From positions 89,925 to 132,536 of the forward strand of contig NZ_AOJE01000070.1 of the NCBI RefSeq assembly GCF_000337915.1: a DNA stretch of 42,612 nt. The letters run 5' to 3'. Below, one piece after another: positions 1 to 13,980 of the stretch. The position numbers and the translations under genes are program-made. Position 1 is the first letter of the stretch. Every line of letters starts with the position of its first letter. The notes under the pieces are model-generated. The model did no database searches. It had not been told where the DNA came from and worked only from the letters and a program-made list of their open reading frames with translations. The DNA comes from Halorubrum saccharovorum DSM 1137 (GTDB lineage: Archaea > Halobacteriota > Halobacteria > Halobacteriales > Haloferacaceae).

Positions 1-8
1 GCCATCAG

Positions 9-27
9 AGATGTGTATAAGAGACAG
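9..27 (+). other. Tn5 mosaic end (sequencing adapter remnant)
   Basis: These 19 bases match the hyperactive Tn5 mosaic end used in transposase-based sequencing libraries exactly (AGATGTGTATAAGAGACAG). They sit at the extreme start of the window with no transposase gene nearby. The eight bases before them are not the standard Nextera handle as I remember it. The simplest reading is untrimmed adapter at a contig end, so bases 1-27 are not genomic. Confidence 0.9.
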
Positions 28-78
28 GCTGGCGACCCTGCGCGGGGACGGGAATCTCTGGCCGCCGGAGCAAAATGA

Positions 79-86
79 TTTATATT
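79..86 (+). promoter_or_regulatory. TATA-like box before the first histidine kinase
   Basis: An AT-rich box, TTTATATT, is centred about 24 bases before the GTG at 107 in otherwise GC-rich DNA. That spacing places the transcription start at or next to the start codon, so the kinase mRNA is probably leaderless. This supports the GTG at 107. Confidence 0.6.
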
Positions 87-106
87 GTGGTCCTGTGTAA
101 ATAACT

Positions 107-1792
107 GTGATCGGGTTGAGTCCGCTTTCTGTCGCGCTGCTTTCCGCGGTCGTTACCGGCACGTCCGCGGCGATCCTCGCGTGGCGCGAGCGGCCGGAGG
201 CGGGCGCGACGTGGCTGACGGCGCTGCTCGTCGGGCAGGTCTGGTGGACGACGTTCCTCGTCTTCGAGCTGGAGGCGCCGACCCTCGCGGCGAAGTCGCT
301 GTGGTACGACGTGCAGTGGATCGGAGTCGTGATCATCCCCGTGGGGTGGCTGCTGTTCGCGCTGGAGTACACGGGACGGGAACGGTACGTGACGCCGCGA
401 GTCGTGGCGATGCTTCTCGTCGTGCCCGCCGTCACGATCGGCGTCGTGGCCACCGGCGATCCGTGGGGGCTCGTGGTCGCCGACCGGGAGGTCGCGGCGA
501 CCGCGGTCGGCTCGTTCCTCCGCGTCGACCCGGGCACGTGGTACTACGTCATCGCCGGGTACACCTATCTGCTCGGGCTGTTCGGGTCGATCCCGATCCT
601 CCAGCTCGTCAGCGACGACGCGCGGCCCTTCCGGGGGCAGAGCGCCGCGCTGATCGTTGGGACGGCGGCGCCGTGGGCCAGCAGCGTCTTCCACCTCACC
701 GGGACCTTCCCGATTTCCGGACTGGACCCCACCCCGCTCGCGTTCGCGGTGTCCGGGGTCGCGTACCTCCTCGCGCTCTCCCGGTTCCGGCTGCTCACGC
801 TCGCGCCGGCACCGCGCCGGCGCGCGCGGCAACTGGTGTTCGAACACCTCCACGATCCGGCGTTCGTGGTCGGGACCGAGGGGTACGTGATCGACTTGAA
901 CCAGAGCGCCGCGGACACCTTCGGAATCGACCGGCGATCCGCGGTAGGGGAGCCGGCCGGTGCGATCGTTCCGCGGTACGACGACATCTCGGTCGAAGGC
1001 TCGGACCGGTCCCCGGTCTCGATCGCGGGTCCGAACGGTCGGCGCCCCTACGAGGTCACCGTCAGGTGTATCGCCGACGGACACGATCGGCCGACCGGCG
1101 AGGTAGTGGTGTTCCACGACATCGGCGAGTATCTCGGTCAACAGCAGCGGCTGGACGTGCTCAACCGGGTGTTCAGACACGACGTGCGGACGGAGACGAA
1201 CCTGATCTACGGGTACGCCGACCAGCTTCGCGACGACCCGACCGACGAGCACGCGCTGGACGTGGTCAAGAAGAGCGCCTCGCGCATCCTCGATCTCAGC
1301 GAACGCACCCGGACGGCGAGCGAGCTGTTCGATCCGATGGCGAAGTCGCCGCCGCCGGTCGCGCTCGACGCGCTCGTCGAGGAAGTGACCGCGGCGCTTC
1401 GGACCGAGTTCCCGGAGGCGAACGTCTCCGTCGAGGGCGACGTGCCGGCGGTCCGGGTCCCGGCCGTGTTGCGGGCGGTCGCGGAGAGCCTCTGTTCGAA
1501 CGCGGTCCGACACAACGACGGCGAGTCCCCCTCCGTGTGGCTCGGTGCCGCCGCGGACGGCGGGTGGGTCGAACTCTCCGTGGCCGACGACGGCCCCGGG
1601 ATCGAAGAGGCGGAGCGCGAGGTCCTGAAACGCGGCACCGAGACGCCCCTGGAACACGGCAGCGGACTGGGGCTGTGGATCGTGAAGTGGGGCGTCGATC
1701 AGGTCGGCGGGAGCGTCGAGTTCAAGGACCGGGAGCCGCGCGGGACGGTCGTCACCGTTTCGGTGCCGGTCAGGGGAGACGCAGGTCGGTAG
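107..1792 (+). CDS. Membrane-bound sensor histidine kinase (7TM-PAS-kinase)
   Basis: A 561-residue haloarchaeal sensor kinase. The first ~235 residues contain about seven hydrophobic segments and match the 7TM N-terminal region of archaeal histidine kinases. A PAS-like domain follows (about 240-345, with VGTEGYVIDLNQSAADTFGI), then the dimerisation helix with the phospho-accepting histidine in RHDVR (H358). The HATPase_c domain carries an N box (CSNAVRHND) and G boxes (DDGPGIEE, GSGLGLWIV). The GTG start fits the TATA-like box at 79-86. No response regulator gene is adjacent, so the partner must be encoded elsewhere, as is common in haloarchaea. The signal sensed cannot be told from sequence. 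A second kinase of the same architecture lies at 27590-29353. Confidence 0.9.
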   Translation: MIGLSPLSVALLSAVVTGTSAAILAWRERPEAGATWLTALLVGQVWWTTFLVFELEAPTLAAKSLWYDVQWIGVVIIPVGWLLFALEYTGRERYVTPRVVAMLLVVPAVTIGVVATGDPWGLVVADREVAATAVGSFLRVDPGTWYYVIAGYTYLLGLFGSIPILQLVSDDARPFRGQSAALIVGTAAPWASSVFHLTGTFPISGLDPTPLAFAVSGVAYLLALSRFRLLTLAPAPRRRARQLVFEHLHDPAFVVGTEGYVIDLNQSAADTFGIDRRSAVGEPAGAIVPRYDDISVEGSDRSPVSIAGPNGRRPYEVTVRCIADGHDRPTGEVVVFHDIGEYLGQQQRLDVLNRVFRHDVRTETNLIYGYADQLRDDPTDEHALDVVKKSASRILDLSERTRTASELFDPMAKSPPPVALDALVEEVTAALRTEFPEANVSVEGDVPAVRVPAVLRAVAESLCSNAVRHNDGESPSVWLGAAADGGWVELSVADDGPGIEEAEREVLKRGTETPLEHGSGLGLWIVKWGVDQVGGSVEFKDREPRGTVVTVSVPVRGDAGR

Positions 1793-1822
1793 GCACTTGT
1801 TCGCCGCCGTCCAGTCCGAAAC

Positions 1823-2251
1823 ATGAACACGTATCTCCCGTACGCGCTCCTCGCGATGGGCGCGTACGCGCTTGTCTCGCCGCTGATGCGCGTCGCGACG
1901 ACCGGCCCCGACGCGATCCCGAGCGACGTCGCGGTCGTCGTCTCGAACTCGCTTCTCATCTGCATGGCCGTGGGCGTGCTCGCGTACACCGGACAGGGGT
2001 TCACCGAACACCTCGCCTCGCCGAAGATCGTTCACGTGCTCGCGGCCGGCGTCTTCCTCGGGATCGGTATCCTGGCGCTGTACCGATCGCTCGCGCTCGG
2101 CCCGGTGAGCGTCGTGACGCCCATATTCGCGATGTTCCTCGTGTTCTCCTCCGTGATCGGATTCCTCCTTCTAGGCGAGTCGTTCAGCGCGCGGAAGGCG
2201 CTGGGCATCGCGTTCGCCGTGGCGTCGGTGTACCTCGTGTCGGGGGCGTGA
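1823..2251 (+). CDS. Single-domain EamA/DMT-type membrane protein
   Basis: A 142-residue protein of four to five hydrophobic helices. It resembles one EamA half of the drug/metabolite transporter superfamily, with the typical C-terminal signature around GPVSVVTPIF and LLLGESFSARKALGIAFAVASVYLVS. Full DMT transporters have two such halves (about 280-300 residues). A lone half could work as a dimer, like small multidrug resistance proteins. The substrate is unknown. The ATG follows 30 bases after the kinase stop, so the two may be cotranscribed. It is not a fragment by obvious signs: it has a clean N-terminus and ends after the last helix. Confidence 0.8.
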   Translation: MNTYLPYALLAMGAYALVSPLMRVATTGPDAIPSDVAVVVSNSLLICMAVGVLAYTGQGFTEHLASPKIVHVLAAGVFLGIGILALYRSLALGPVSVVTPIFAMFLVFSSVIGFLLLGESFSARKALGIAFAVASVYLVSGA

Positions 2252-2352
2252 GCCGGCACGGAGGCGACGCCGCGCTTCGGTCCCCCGATCCGGAAACGCC
2301 CGCCGCGTGACGAAATTCCTTTACTACCCACGGAGAAAGGACCGTACCCGCA

Positions 2353-3855
2353 GTGGCTCGCCTCCCGAACCCCTTCCGCGCGCTAATCTTATACATCGGC
2401 TTCGCCCTCGCGAAGGCGGGGCTGATCGACCGGCACCGCGTGGTCCGGACCACGGACCTCGCGTGGCCGCGGATCGTCACGGGGATCGCCCGGATGTCGA
2501 AGAACGCGGTCGACGTGGCGATGGTCGGCGTCTCGGTCGGCACCAGCGCGGTCGCCGGCGTCGGCTTCGCCGGCCCCTACTGGGGGCTCGCGTTCGCGCT
2601 CGGCGGGGGCGTCGCCGGCGGCACCATCGCCCTGGTCTCCCAGCGCTTCGGCGCGGAGGCGTACGGGGAGCTGGGCGACGCCGTCCGATCGAGCGTCCTC
2701 CTCGCCGCCCTCATCACGATCCCCGTCTCGGCCACCTTCTGGACGTTCCCGACGCGCTTCATCGACGTGCTGAGCAGCAACGAGGACGCGATCGCGCTCG
2801 GCGCCGACTACCTCCGGGTCGTGGGGCTCGGCGTCCCCTTCGCCGCGCTCAACCTCGTCGGCAGCCGGGTGCTCGTCGGCTGCGACGACGCCTACACCGC
2901 GATGCAGGTCCGGGCGGGCGGTGCGGTCGCGAACATCGTCCTGAGCGCGCTGTTCATCTTCGGACTCGGGTGGGGCGTCGAGGGCGCGGCGGTCGGCACC
3001 GTCCTTTCGAACGTGATCGCCGTCGCCGCGTTCACGATCGGACTCGTCCGGGGGCGGGTTCCAGGAATCGGGGAGTTCCCGATTTCGATCGATCCGCTCG
3101 GCTCGTACGTGAACCCGGACATGCTCCGCGACCTCGTGGAGATCGGCGTGCCGGTCGGCGCGCGCAACCTCGTGTGGACCGCCGCGGAGTTCCCGATGTT
3201 GGCCATCCTCGACGTGTTCGGCGAGAACACCGTCGCCGCGTTCGTCATCGCCCGTCGCATCTACGGGATCATGAACGCCCCCGGCTGGGGCTTCGGGCTC
3301 GCCTCCTCCAGTCTGGTCGGCCAGGAGCTCGGCGGAGAAGACCCCGCGGAGGCGGAGGCGTACGCCCGCGACATCATCCGCTTTTCGGTGGCGACGTACA
3401 TGGTATTCGCGGCGCTGACGGCCGTCTTCGCGGCGGATCTCGTGACGCTGTTCGCCGAGACGCCGGAGAGCCCCGAGATCCCGATCGCCGTGAACCTCGT
3501 GTACGCGGCCTGCGTCGCGGTCGTGTTCCAGGGGATCTCCGGGGGTGCGGCGGGGCCGCTCGACGCGGCCGGGGACACGAAGATCCCCTTCGCGAGCCAG
3601 TTCCTCGGGATGTTCTGCGTGTCGATCCCGCTGGCGTACGTCGGGGCCCGCGAGGCGACGCCGGCGATCGACGTACCGGGGCTCGCCGTGACGATCCCGG
3701 AGGTCTCGCTCCCCGCGATCGGGCTGTGGGGGGTGTACCTCGCGTTCCTCGCAGAGACGACGATCCCCGCCGCGATCAACTACTGGCGGTTCCACTCCGG
3801 GAAGTGGAAGAAGATAAGCGAGGCGTACCGCCCGGACGCGCCCGCCGACGAGTAG
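2353..3855 (+). CDS. MATE family efflux transporter
   Basis: A 500-residue protein with about twelve hydrophobic segments arranged in two similar halves, the architecture of MATE (multidrug and toxic compound extrusion) antiporters. Recognisable stretches are the N-terminal helix with MSKNAVDVAMVGVSVG, the GFAGPYWGLAFALGGGVAGG segment, and the second half starting at DLVEIGVPVGARNL. These proteins export cationic drugs or metabolites in exchange for Na+ or H+. The substrate is not predictable here. The GTG at 2353 is the likely start, with an AT-rich patch (TTTACTA) about 30 bases upstream. The gene ends in a hairpin shared with the convergent gene at 3893-5092. Confidence 0.9.
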   Translation: MARLPNPFRALILYIGFALAKAGLIDRHRVVRTTDLAWPRIVTGIARMSKNAVDVAMVGVSVGTSAVAGVGFAGPYWGLAFALGGGVAGGTIALVSQRFGAEAYGELGDAVRSSVLLAALITIPVSATFWTFPTRFIDVLSSNEDAIALGADYLRVVGLGVPFAALNLVGSRVLVGCDDAYTAMQVRAGGAVANIVLSALFIFGLGWGVEGAAVGTVLSNVIAVAAFTIGLVRGRVPGIGEFPISIDPLGSYVNPDMLRDLVEIGVPVGARNLVWTAAEFPMLAILDVFGENTVAAFVIARRIYGIMNAPGWGFGLASSSLVGQELGGEDPAEAEAYARDIIRFSVATYMVFAALTAVFAADLVTLFAETPESPEIPIAVNLVYAACVAVVFQGISGGAAGPLDAAGDTKIPFASQFLGMFCVSIPLAYVGAREATPAIDVPGLAVTIPEVSLPAIGLWGVYLAFLAETTIPAAINYWRFHSGKWKKISEAYRPDAPADE

Positions 3856-3882
3856 GAGGCGGTCGACGGGAAGACCGCCTCC
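3855..3882. terminator. Perfect 10-bp hairpin between convergent genes
   Basis: GGAGGCGGTC at 3855-3864 pairs perfectly with GACCGCCTCC at 3873-3882 around an 8-base loop. It starts on the last base of the MATE stop codon and ends 10 bases before the stop of the opposing gene. Position and symmetry suggest a bidirectional terminator or mRNA 3'-end stabiliser. No T-tract follows, so intrinsic termination of the bacterial type is not proven. Confidence 0.5.
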
Positions 3883-3892
3883 CGAACGACTC

Positions 3893-5092
3893 TCACCACG
3901 CCTCGCGCAGCACGCCCTCGATCGCCTCGGGCGTCGCGTCGAGGGCCTCGGGGGCGCGGTCCATCGACCAGTCGTCGGCGATGTACTCGGCGATCGCGGG
4001 GAAGTCGGCCTCCTCGACCGGCTCCAGCTCGCGGAGCCGCGAGGGGACCGAGAGGGAGTCGCGGACGGCGGCGACCTCGTCCACCACGTCCTCGGCGATC
4101 GCGGCGTCGTCGCGGCCCGCGGTCGCGACGCCGAGGCCGTTGGCGAGCGCTCGCCGGCTCGCGTCCACCTCGTCGAAGAGGTACGCGAGGACGTGCGGCG
4201 CGACCGCCGCGTGAACGTCGCCCTGCTGTACGTCGTACCGGCGCGCGAAGCCGTGCCCGAACGCGTGGATCACCGATATCTTCCGCCCGAGCTGGACGAG
4301 CAGGACGCCGACCACGGCGCGGTCGGTCGCCGCCGGGTCGTCGGCGACGTGCGGGAGCGCGTCCCGCAGGAGCCGCGTCCCGTGGACCGCGGTCGCGTCG
4401 CTCACGGGCGAGGCGTCGGCCGCGTACGGCGTCTCGATCCCCTTGTTGAACCCGTTCATCGCCGACCCCGCCAGCACCGACTTCGGGGTCGTCTCGAACA
4501 GCGCCGGGTCCGCGAGGTCGATCGCAGGCATCGCGCCCCCGCCGCTGACGGTCATCGGCTGACCGGTGGGCGACGCGTCCGCGTCGAGTACCTCCAGCGA
4601 GCCGCCGGTGGAGACGTCCGCGCCCGCGAACGTCGTCGGAATCACGACGACCGGAAGCGCGGGATCGGTCCCCGGCGCGAGGTCGCCGAGCGCCTCTGCG
4701 CCCTCTTCCGCGTCCGCGCGAAGGTCGGCAAGGTCGCGCCCGTCGACATCGAGAACCGTCGCCTGTCGAGCCACGTCGAGGCTGCTCCCGCCGCCGACCG
4801 CGACGAGGCAGTCCGCCCCGACCTCGGCCCGTCGATCGAGCAGGTCGAACGCCTCCTCGACGCGCTTGTCGGGAGTCGTTCCGTCGAAGACGCCGGCGAA
4901 CCGGTCGCCGAGCCCCTCGCGGATCGGGTCCATGAGGTCGTCGTTGGCGCCGACGTTCGAGCCGCAGACGACGAGCGCGTCCCCGAGGTCTCGCTCGTCG
5001 AGGGCGTCGCCGAGGTCGGCGACGCGCCCGCGGCCGTAGCGGATCTCACACCCCTGATAATCGTGTTCGAAGGCGTCCGCGATCGGGAGCAT
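3893..5092 (-). CDS. Divergent iron-containing alcohol dehydrogenase family protein
   Basis: A 399-residue protein with the fold signature of group III (iron-type) alcohol/glycerol dehydrogenases. It has an N-terminal nucleotide-binding half with the GGGSS loop (100-104) and DVAR, then a helical C-terminal half. Aligning by eye with E. coli FucO (ligands D196, H200, H263, H277), the first pair becomes N213 and K217 in MNGFNKGIE. H276 is kept, and the last ligand is Q290 in VQQG; the nearby H280 corresponds to FucO H267. Three of four metal ligands are therefore changed, so ordinary Fe/Zn-dependent alcohol oxidation is doubtful. It may use another cofactor, or bind substrate without redox chemistry. 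The ATG lies about 28 bases after a weak TATA-like box. Confidence 0.75.
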   Translation of the reverse strand: MLPIADAFEHDYQGCEIRYGRGRVADLGDALDERDLGDALVVCGSNVGANDDLMDPIREGLGDRFAGVFDGTTPDKRVEEAFDLLDRRAEVGADCLVAVGGGSSLDVARQATVLDVDGRDLADLRADAEEGAEALGDLAPGTDPALPVVVIPTTFAGADVSTGGSLEVLDADASPTGQPMTVSGGGAMPAIDLADPALFETTPKSVLAGSAMNGFNKGIETPYAADASPVSDATAVHGTRLLRDALPHVADDPAATDRAVVGVLLVQLGRKISVIHAFGHGFARRYDVQQGDVHAAVAPHVLAYLFDEVDASRRALANGLGVATAGRDDAAIAEDVVDEVAAVRDSLSVPSRLRELEPVEEADFPAIAEYIADDWSMDRAPEALDATPEAIEGVLREAW

Positions 5093-5250
5093 CGAACGCC
5101 GCTAGGCCGGGCGGCGGCTTGTAGCTGTGGGAACGAACGGCGCGTTCGAGCGGGAGCGGCCGCAGGTCTTCCGCGGGCGGAGCGGGAGGCGACCCCAAAG
5201 AGCCAACCCGCTCCGGCACGCACGCTTCGACGACCAACCGTCGCCCACTC

Positions 5251-10722
<5,472 letters not shown>

Positions 10723-10832
10723 GCGGATCGGTCACACCGACCGCTTTTGCGGACCTCGCGTCGCGTTCTTCCGGTCCCCGCCCGGAGAGCCGCGTGTACG
10801 GGGTTCTAGTCCTACAGCGACGAGTCACCACT

Positions 10833-11219
10833 ATGCATCGACGCGAACTCCTCACGGCGACGGCCGCGACCGTGACCGTAGGGGCGACCGCAGGCTGTCT
10901 CGGACTCGGTGAGGCCGGCCCCGGACGGCTCGACCTGACGGTCCGGAACGACGGCGACGAGGCGGTCGACGTCGACGTGGTCGTCGAGGGTGACGACGGG
11001 ACGCTGTACGCGGAGGAGACCGACCGGATCGACCCGGGCGTCGCCCGCGCGTTCGAGGCGGCGGTCGGGACGGCGGGGCGCCACGAGGCCGCCGTGACGG
11101 GCGCCGACTGGGAGGGGGTGGTCGCGTGGGACGCCGGGACCTGCGCCCTGTACGACGGGACGGTCGCCGTCGACGCCGAGACCGTCTCGGTCGCCGGCGA
11201 GTGCGTCGATCCGCGGTAG
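10833..11219 (+). CDS. Small Tat-exported lipoprotein
   Basis: A 128-residue haloarchaeal lipoprotein. The N-terminus has an RR motif (MHRREL), a short hydrophobic stretch (LTATAATVTVGAT) and a lipobox AGC with cysteine at about residue 21, so it should be exported by Tat and lipid-anchored. The mature part (LDLTVRNDGDEAVDVDVVVEGDDGTLY) resembles the beta-sandwich, conserved CARDB/Ig-like modules common on haloarchaeal cell surfaces. Two further cysteines (in DAGTCALYD and AGECVDPR) could form a disulfide. The ATG at 10833 fits the signal; 13 upstream in-frame codons do not look like signal sequence. The ligand or role is unknown. Confidence 0.75.
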   Translation: MHRRELLTATAATVTVGATAGCLGLGEAGPGRLDLTVRNDGDEAVDVDVVVEGDDGTLYAEETDRIDPGVARAFEAAVGTAGRHEAAVTGADWEGVVAWDAGTCALYDGTVAVDAETVSVAGECVDPR

Positions 11220-11270
11220 CCGAACGTTCAGGAAAATTACTTACGGTCACCGCGAAAACGGCCGGACGAG

Positions 11271-13310
11271 ATGGACGAGTACGAGGGGATAGACGAGATC
11301 GTACACGAGCCGAGCGCGGCGTTCGCCGAGTCGACGAACGTCGCCGCGTTCATGCGCGAGTACGGGATCGACGACTACGAGGCGCTGATCGAACGCACAA
11401 CCTCGGAGGTCGCGGGCGAGCCCGAGTCCGGCGTCGACTGGTTCTGGGACGAGATCGTCGACTACCTCGACATCGAGTTTTACACCGACTACGACGCGGT
11501 CCGAGACGACAGCGGCGGCCCGCAGTTCACCGACTGGTACCCCGGCGGCGAGATCAACGTCGCGCACAACGTCGTCGACCGACACGCCGCGGTCGACTCG
11601 CCGGACCGCAACCGCGTCGCGCTGATCTGGGAGGGCGAGCCCGGCGACGTGCGGGAGGTCACCTTCCACGAGCTCAAACGCGAGAGCGACCGCGTCGCCA
11701 ACTATCTCGAATCCGTTGGGATCGAGACGGGAGACACGGTCGGGCTCTACATGCCGATGGTGCCCGAGGTCGTCTCGATCCTCTACGGCTGCCTGAAGGT
11801 CGGCGCGATCGCGGTGCCGATCTTCTCCGGGTTCGGCACGGAGGCGACCGCGACCCGGATCGCGGACGCCGAGCCCACCGTCCTCTTCACCGGCGACGGG
11901 TTCTACCGCCGGGGGAGCGAGGTGCGGCTGAAAGCGACCGCGGACGCGGCGATCGAGCAGGCGGGACACGTCAGGCACACCGTTGTGTACGACCGGCTGG
12001 GGGCGACGCCCGCGGGCGACGGGGACACCGAGGGCGCCGCCGGCGACTCCGGAGACCCCGTCCCGTGGCACCCAGACCGCGACGCGACGTGGGACGAGGC
12101 GATCGGGTCGCAGCCGGTCGGATACGAGACGAAGCGGCTCCCCAGCGATCAGGAGTCACTGCTGTTGTACTCCTCCGGGACCACCGGCGAGCCGAAGGGG
12201 ATCGTCCACACCCACGCGGGCGTCCTCACGCAGTGCGCCAAGGAGATCCACTTCGGCTTCGACCAGAAGCCCGCGGACCGGTTCTTCTGGGTCTCCGACA
12301 TCGGCTGGATGATGGGGCCGTGGACGCTGATCGGCAACCACGCGTTCGGCGGGACTGTGGTGATGTACGAGGGCGCGCCAGACCACCCGGAGCCCGACCG
12401 CTTCTGGGAGATGATCGACCGACACGGAATCACCCAGTTCGGCATCTCGCCGACCGCGATCCGGGCGCTCCGCAAACATGGAGACAAGTGGGTCGAGAGT
12501 CACGACCTCTCCTCGCTTCGGATCCTGGGCTCCACCGGCGAGCCGTGGGACCCCGAGTCGTGGCGATGGTTCTACGACGCGGTCGGCGGCGGCGAGTCCC
12601 CGATAATCAACATCTCCGGCGGTACCGAGATCTGCGGCTGCTTTTTGATGCCGATGCCGAACCAACCCCTCAAACCCTGCACCCTCGGCGGACCGGGACT
12701 CGGGATGGACGTCGACATCGCCGACGAGACCGGCGCGTCGGTCAGGGAAGCGGGCGAGCGCGGGTTCCTCGTCGCGCGCGACTCGTGTCCCTCGATGACC
12801 ACGTCGCTGTGGTCCGGCGACGAGCGCTACATCGAGGAGTACTGGTCGACGTGGGAGGACCTGTGGGACCACGGCGACTTCGCGCAGAAGGATTCGGACG
12901 GGTTCTGGTTCCTCCACGGACGCGCCGACGACGCCCTGAACGTCGCCGGCCGGAAGGTCGGGCCGGCCGAGATCGAGGGCGTGCTCATCGACCACGACGC
13001 CGTCAACCAGGCGGCCGCGGTGGGCGTCCCGGACGACACCACCGGGACAGCGGTGGTCGCGTACGTCGTTCTCGACCCCGGGGTCGAGCCGAGCGACGAC
13101 CTCCGAGAAGCGCTCCGGGCGCTGGTCGGCGAAGAGCACGGGAAGCCGTTCCGCCCGCGGGAGCTGCTGTTCGTCGACGCCTTCCCGAAGACGCAGTCCG
13201 GGAAGATCATCCGGCGCGCGATCGAGTCCGTGTATCGGGGCGAAGACCCCGGCGACCTCTCGTCGATGGAGAACCCGGAGGCGCTGGAGGACCTGCGCGA
13301 TCCGGCGTGA
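11271..13310 (+). CDS. AMP-forming acetyl/acyl-CoA synthetase
   Basis: A 679-residue member of the adenylate-forming (ANL) superfamily, closest in layout to acetyl- or propionyl-CoA synthetases. It activates a short carboxylic acid with ATP to an acyl-AMP, then transfers it to CoA. Key motifs are the P-loop-like YSSGTTGEPKG (300-310), DIGWMMGPWTLIGNHAFGG, the aspartate-containing hinge region GRADDALNVAGRKVGP and the catalytic lysine K645 in TQSGKIIRRA. An N-terminal ACS-type region is present (FYTDYDAVRDDSGGPQFTDWYPGGEINVAHN). The ATG follows an AT-rich box (AATTACTTA, 11236-11243) by about 30 bases. Exact substrate (acetate, propionate or another acid) cannot be decided by eye. It converges with the peroxiredoxin at 13321. 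Confidence 0.9.
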   Translation: MDEYEGIDEIVHEPSAAFAESTNVAAFMREYGIDDYEALIERTTSEVAGEPESGVDWFWDEIVDYLDIEFYTDYDAVRDDSGGPQFTDWYPGGEINVAHNVVDRHAAVDSPDRNRVALIWEGEPGDVREVTFHELKRESDRVANYLESVGIETGDTVGLYMPMVPEVVSILYGCLKVGAIAVPIFSGFGTEATATRIADAEPTVLFTGDGFYRRGSEVRLKATADAAIEQAGHVRHTVVYDRLGATPAGDGDTEGAAGDSGDPVPWHPDRDATWDEAIGSQPVGYETKRLPSDQESLLLYSSGTTGEPKGIVHTHAGVLTQCAKEIHFGFDQKPADRFFWVSDIGWMMGPWTLIGNHAFGGTVVMYEGAPDHPEPDRFWEMIDRHGITQFGISPTAIRALRKHGDKWVESHDLSSLRILGSTGEPWDPESWRWFYDAVGGGESPIINISGGTEICGCFLMPMPNQPLKPCTLGGPGLGMDVDIADETGASVREAGERGFLVARDSCPSMTTSLWSGDERYIEEYWSTWEDLWDHGDFAQKDSDGFWFLHGRADDALNVAGRKVGPAEIEGVLIDHDAVNQAAAVGVPDDTTGTAVVAYVVLDPGVEPSDDLREALRALVGEEHGKPFRPRELLFVDAFPKTQSGKIIRRAIESVYRGEDPGDLSSMENPEALEDLRDPA

Positions 13311-13323
13311 GAGCGCCCTCTCA
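13308..13323. terminator. Palindromic hairpin formed by two convergent stop codons
   Basis: TGAGAG-CGCC-CTCTCA is a perfect 6-bp stem with a 4-base loop. Its left arm begins with the stop of the CoA ligase and its right arm ends with the stop of the opposing peroxiredoxin. The two genes are only 10 bases apart. It may act as a short bidirectional 3'-end signal, or it may be a by-product of opposing TGA codons. Confidence 0.35.
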
Positions 13324-13791
13324 GACGGTCGCCTCGTCGACCGCCGCGTCGAGGGCGTCGTAGTCGGGCTCCCGTCCGGCGTCGTCCGCGAGCCACCGGT
13401 AGGTCACGACGCCGTCGGCGTCGATCACGAACACGGCGCGCTGTGCGACCGTGTCGACGCCGTAGCGCTCGAACGACTCTATCGCGTCGTACGCCTCGAT
13501 CGCGCGGTGGGCCGGGTCGGCGAGGAGCGCGAACGGGAGGTCGTACTGCGCCCGGTAGGCGGCCAGCGCGTGCGGGAGGTCGGTACTTACCCCGAACAGC
13601 GTACAGTCGTCGCGGTCGAACCCGTCTCGGAGCGCCTCCATCTCGTCCGTGCAGGTGTTCGAGAAGGCGGCCGGGAAGAAGGCGAGCACGACCGGCTCGT
13701 CGCCGAGGCGGTCCGACAGGTCGAACGGTTCGATCTCGTCGGTCACGATCGAGGCGGTGAACGCCGGGGCGTCGTCGCCGACTTCGGTCAT
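13321..13791 (-). CDS. Peroxiredoxin (AhpC/TSA, Bcp/AhpE-like)
   Basis: A 156-residue thioredoxin-fold peroxidase that reduces hydrogen peroxide and organic hydroperoxides. The active site is PAAFSNTC, matching PxxxT/SxxC, with the peroxidatic cysteine C47. The conserved arginine is in VAQRAVFVID. A second cysteine at C63 (DDCTLF) is not at the usual Bcp resolving position (four residues after the peroxidatic one), so this may be a 1-Cys type or use a distinct resolving partner. The length is normal for Bcp/AhpE relatives. The ATG (MTEVGDDAPAF) sits where family members begin. Confidence 0.9.
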   Translation of the reverse strand: MTEVGDDAPAFTASIVTDEIEPFDLSDRLGDEPVVLAFFPAAFSNTCTDEMEALRDGFDRDDCTLFGVSTDLPHALAAYRAQYDLPFALLADPAHRAIEAYDAIESFERYGVDTVAQRAVFVIDADGVVTYRWLADDAGREPDYDALDAAVDEATV

Positions 13792-13945
13792 ACCGATCGG
13801 TCGCAGTGCTGCGGTATCACCGTTTCGCCGTCGGCAGCGAGTTCGCCCCGGTTCCAGGGAGATATCACCGAACGCGAGACCGCGGACATCAATAGGTACG
13901 GGGGCGTTCAGTCGGAATCCCGTGAATCGTTCATCGAGGCAAAAA

Positions 13946-13955
13946 GACTATAGTA
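13946..13955 (+). promoter_or_regulatory. TATA-like box before tatA
   Basis: GACTATAGTA follows a short A-tract and is centred about 30 bases before the tatA ATG at 13981. This predicts a very short leader. It is the only AT-rich patch in the 189-base gap between the divergent peroxiredoxin and tatA. Confidence 0.5.
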
Positions 13956-13980
13956 GCCAGAGAGCTACGGTGGTGTAGAG

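Noticed and set aside
9-27. A natural Tn5-like transposon end
   Set aside because: The exact engineered mosaic end at the very edge of the sequence, without its partner end or transposase, fits library adapter far better.
80-2035. Long minus-strand open frame opposite the first kinase
   Set aside because: High GC removes stop codons; the product is rich in R, D, H and P with no domain and mirrors the codon pattern of the plus-strand kinase.
2389-3795. 468-codon minus-strand frame opposite the MATE gene
   Set aside because: Hydrophilic, arginine-rich product typical of antisense shadows of membrane protein genes in GC-rich DNA.
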